From: Bacteroidota bacterium
GTDB taxonomy: Bacteria; Bacteroidota; Bacteroidia; B-17B0; Aurantibacillaceae
Assembly (NCBI GenBank): GCA_025359355.1
Contig: JANYGR010000367.1
Location: 1 to 6,091, forward strand
Reading direction: 5' to 3'
DNA length: 6,091 nt
This document shows, in pieces, positions 4,559 to 6,091 of this stretch; the stretch's first letter is position 1; each line of letters opens with the position of its first letter. The notes under the pieces are model-generated. The model was not told where the DNA came from. It saw only the letters and a list, made by a program, of their open reading frames with translations, and did no database searches. The position numbers and the translations under genes are program-made.

Positions 4559-6091
4559 ATGACATTTCAAGACTTAGGCTTGGAGCCAATGCTCCTTAAG
4601 GCCGTAACAGAGATGGGCTTCGAAAATCCTACGCCCATCCAGGAACAAACTATTGCACAATTGCAATCAAAATCTACCGACATGGTAGCCCTTGCCCAGA
4701 CTGGTACAGGAAAAACAGCCGCTTTCGGTTTACCTTTATTGAGTAAATTAGATCTTAGCACACGCTTTACACAAGCCTTAATTTTAGCGCCAACTCGTGA
4801 GTTGTGTATGCAAATTAGTAAAGACATCACTAACTACTCTAAGTATTTAAGTGGTTTAAAAGTAACTGCCGTTTATGGTGGTGCTCCAATCATGGCTCAA
4901 ATCCGTGATATTAAATCTGGATCACAAGTAATTGTTGCAACTCCAGGCCGTTTAATTGATTTAATTGAGCGTAAAGCTATCGACTTATCTCACGTAGATG
5001 TAGTTGTTTTAGATGAAGCTGATGAGATGTTAAACATGGGCTTTAAAGATGATTTAGATCAAATTTTAGGTAACACGCCTCCAACAAAAAATACATGGTT
5101 GTTTTCTGCAACAATGCCTCGCGAAGTTGAGCGCATTGCAAGCAAATACATGGAATCTCCTTTAGAGATCTCAGTAGGAAATAAAAATCAAAGTGCTGAA
5201 AATATTGAGCATATTTATTATCAAGTACAACAACGTGATCGTTATGCTGCTTTAAAGCGTATTGCCGATTTTTACCCAGATATATTTGGTATCGTATTTT
5301 GTCGTACTAAAGCTGAAACTCAAGATGTAGCCGATCAATTAATTAAAGACGGTTATAATGCAGATGCTTTACATGGTGATTTATCTCAGGCACAACGTGA
5401 TTTAGTAATGAAGCGTTTCCGTAGCCGTACGTTACAAATGTTAGTAGCTACTGACGTTGCAGCGCGTGGTATTGATGTTAATAATGTAACACACGTTATT
5501 AATTACAATTTACCAGAAGAAGCAGAAAACTACACTCACCGTAGTGGACGTACTGGTCGTGCTGGTAAATCAGGTATTGCCATCGCTATTGTAACTCCAA
5601 AAGAGGCGTTCAAAATCAGAGAAATTGAACGTATTATTCAAAATAAATTTACAAAAGCAGATGTACCAACAGGTGTAGACGTTTGCGAAAAACAATTATT
5701 TCACTTAGTTCACAAATTACATAGTGTAGAAGTAAAGGACGAAGATTTAGAAAAATACCTTCCGAAAATTTATGACGAATTAAAAGATTTATCGAAAGAA
5801 GAATTGATTAAGCGTTTTATTTCTGAAGAATTTAACCGTTTTTATACATACTATCAAAACTCTCAAGACCTTAATGGTGGTGGAGAAGGAGCTCCTAATG
5901 GGAAAACAACTCGCTTCTTCATTAACATGGGTATGTTAGATGGATTTAACCGAAATTCTATTAAAGATTTCTTAGTTGAAATTTCAAATGTGAATCAACG
6001 TATGATCTTTAACATTGATGTGAAAAATAGTTTCTCGTTTTTTGAAACAGAAAACAAACACATGGATGATTTCTTGAATCTAAACAAAGCT
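4559..6091 (+). CDS. DEAD-box ATP-dependent RNA helicase with DbpA-type RNA-binding domain (C-terminus beyond the window)
   Basis: The frame is open for 511 codons to the right edge. This is a cytoplasmic RNA-unwinding enzyme of the DeaD/DbpA/CsdA group, with likely roles in ribosome assembly, mRNA remodelling or cold adaptation. RecA-like domain 1 contains the Q motif (F3, PTPIQ 24-28), motif I AQTGTGKT (46-53), Ia PTREL (78-82), GG (107-108), Ib TPGR (128-131), DEAD (152-155) and SAT (183-185). Domain 2 contains IVFCRT (245-250), motif V ATDVAARGID (297-306) and motif VI HRSGRTGRAG (327-336), so every catalytic motif is intact. A linker of about 80 residues follows. From about residue 452 (RFFINMGMLDGFN) a DbpA RNA-binding domain begins, running to FSFFE (492-496) near the edge; such domains often contact structured rRNA. 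The ATG at 4559 keeps the F3 of the Q motif and is preceded by an A-rich tract. Promoter and structured leader lie upstream. Whether a basic tail follows cannot be seen. Confidence 0.96.
   Translation, partial: MTFQDLGLEPMLLKAVTEMGFENPTPIQEQTIAQLQSKSTDMVALAQTGTGKTAAFGLPLLSKLDLSTRFTQALILAPTRELCMQISKDITNYSKYLSGLKVTAVYGGAPIMAQIRDIKSGSQVIVATPGRLIDLIERKAIDLSHVDVVVLDEADEMLNMGFKDDLDQILGNTPPTKNTWLFSATMPREVERIASKYMESPLEISVGNKNQSAENIEHIYYQVQQRDRYAALKRIADFYPDIFGIVFCRTKAETQDVADQLIKDGYNADALHGDLSQAQRDLVMKRFRSRTLQMLVATDVAARGIDVNNVTHVINYNLPEEAENYTHRSGRTGRAGKSGIAIAIVTPKEAFKIREIERIIQNKFTKADVPTGVDVCEKQLFHLVHKLHSVEVKDEDLEKYLPKIYDELKDLSKEELIKRFISEEFNRFYTYYQNSQDLNGGGEGAPNGKTTRFFINMGMLDGFNRNSIKDFLVEISNVNQRMIFNIDVKNSFSFFETENKHMDDFLNLNKA

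Noticed and set aside
4567..4830. 87-codon minus-strand open frame
   Set aside because: It is antisense to the Q motif and motif I of the DEAD-box helicase, and its existence follows from codon use on the coding strand.

Overview
The window looks like chromosome of a low-GC Bacteroidota bacterium, most likely Flavobacteriia. The evidence is a cargo protein with a type IX secretion (T9SS) C-terminal sorting domain, promoters of the Bacteroidota form (TTTG, about 18 nt, TAnnTTTG), A-rich translation starts without Shine-Dalgarno sequences, and strongly AT-rich codon use. No finer placement is possible from sequence reading alone.

Layout. The left third is a minus-strand, largely housekeeping block, read right to left: a small XRE-type HTH regulator (2002 to 1775), murB (1677 to 661) and the N-terminal part of an M3 peptidyl-dipeptidase, dcp (551 to beyond the left edge). 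Diverging from the regulator is a plus-strand pair: a T9SS-exported protein of unknown function (2133-2825) and, 4 nt later, a two-TM membrane protein with a cysteine-rich extracytoplasmic loop (2830-3408). The divergent spacer holds a promoter for each direction, and a nested palindrome lies inside the regulator's promoter.

Downstream of the pair, 3409-3813 is non-coding. It holds a cluster of three GC-rich stem-loops (3420-3514) that look like a repetitive palindromic element, a strong intrinsic terminator (3525-3554), a 132-bp stretch bounded by perfect 9-bp inverted repeats (3591-3722), and a promoter -7 element. Then come a bacilliredoxin of the BrxA/BrxB family (3814-4224) with its own terminator, and a DEAD-box RNA helicase with a DbpA-type RNA-binding domain (4559 to beyond the right edge). 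The helicase has a clear promoter and a roughly 125-nt leader that can fold into a nested two-stem structure. A 10-codon upstream ORF lies exactly over the 3' arms of both stems.

How the parts relate. MurB, Dcp, bacilliredoxin and helicase are core functions: peptidoglycan precursor synthesis, peptide turnover, thiol redox repair and RNA remodelling. The regulator, secreted protein and membrane protein look like an accessory insert between them. The two most interesting signals are regulatory: the putative autoregulatory operator at 2031-2050 and the structured helicase leader with its overlapping uORF. I see no CRISPR array, tRNA, rRNA, transposase or phage gene.
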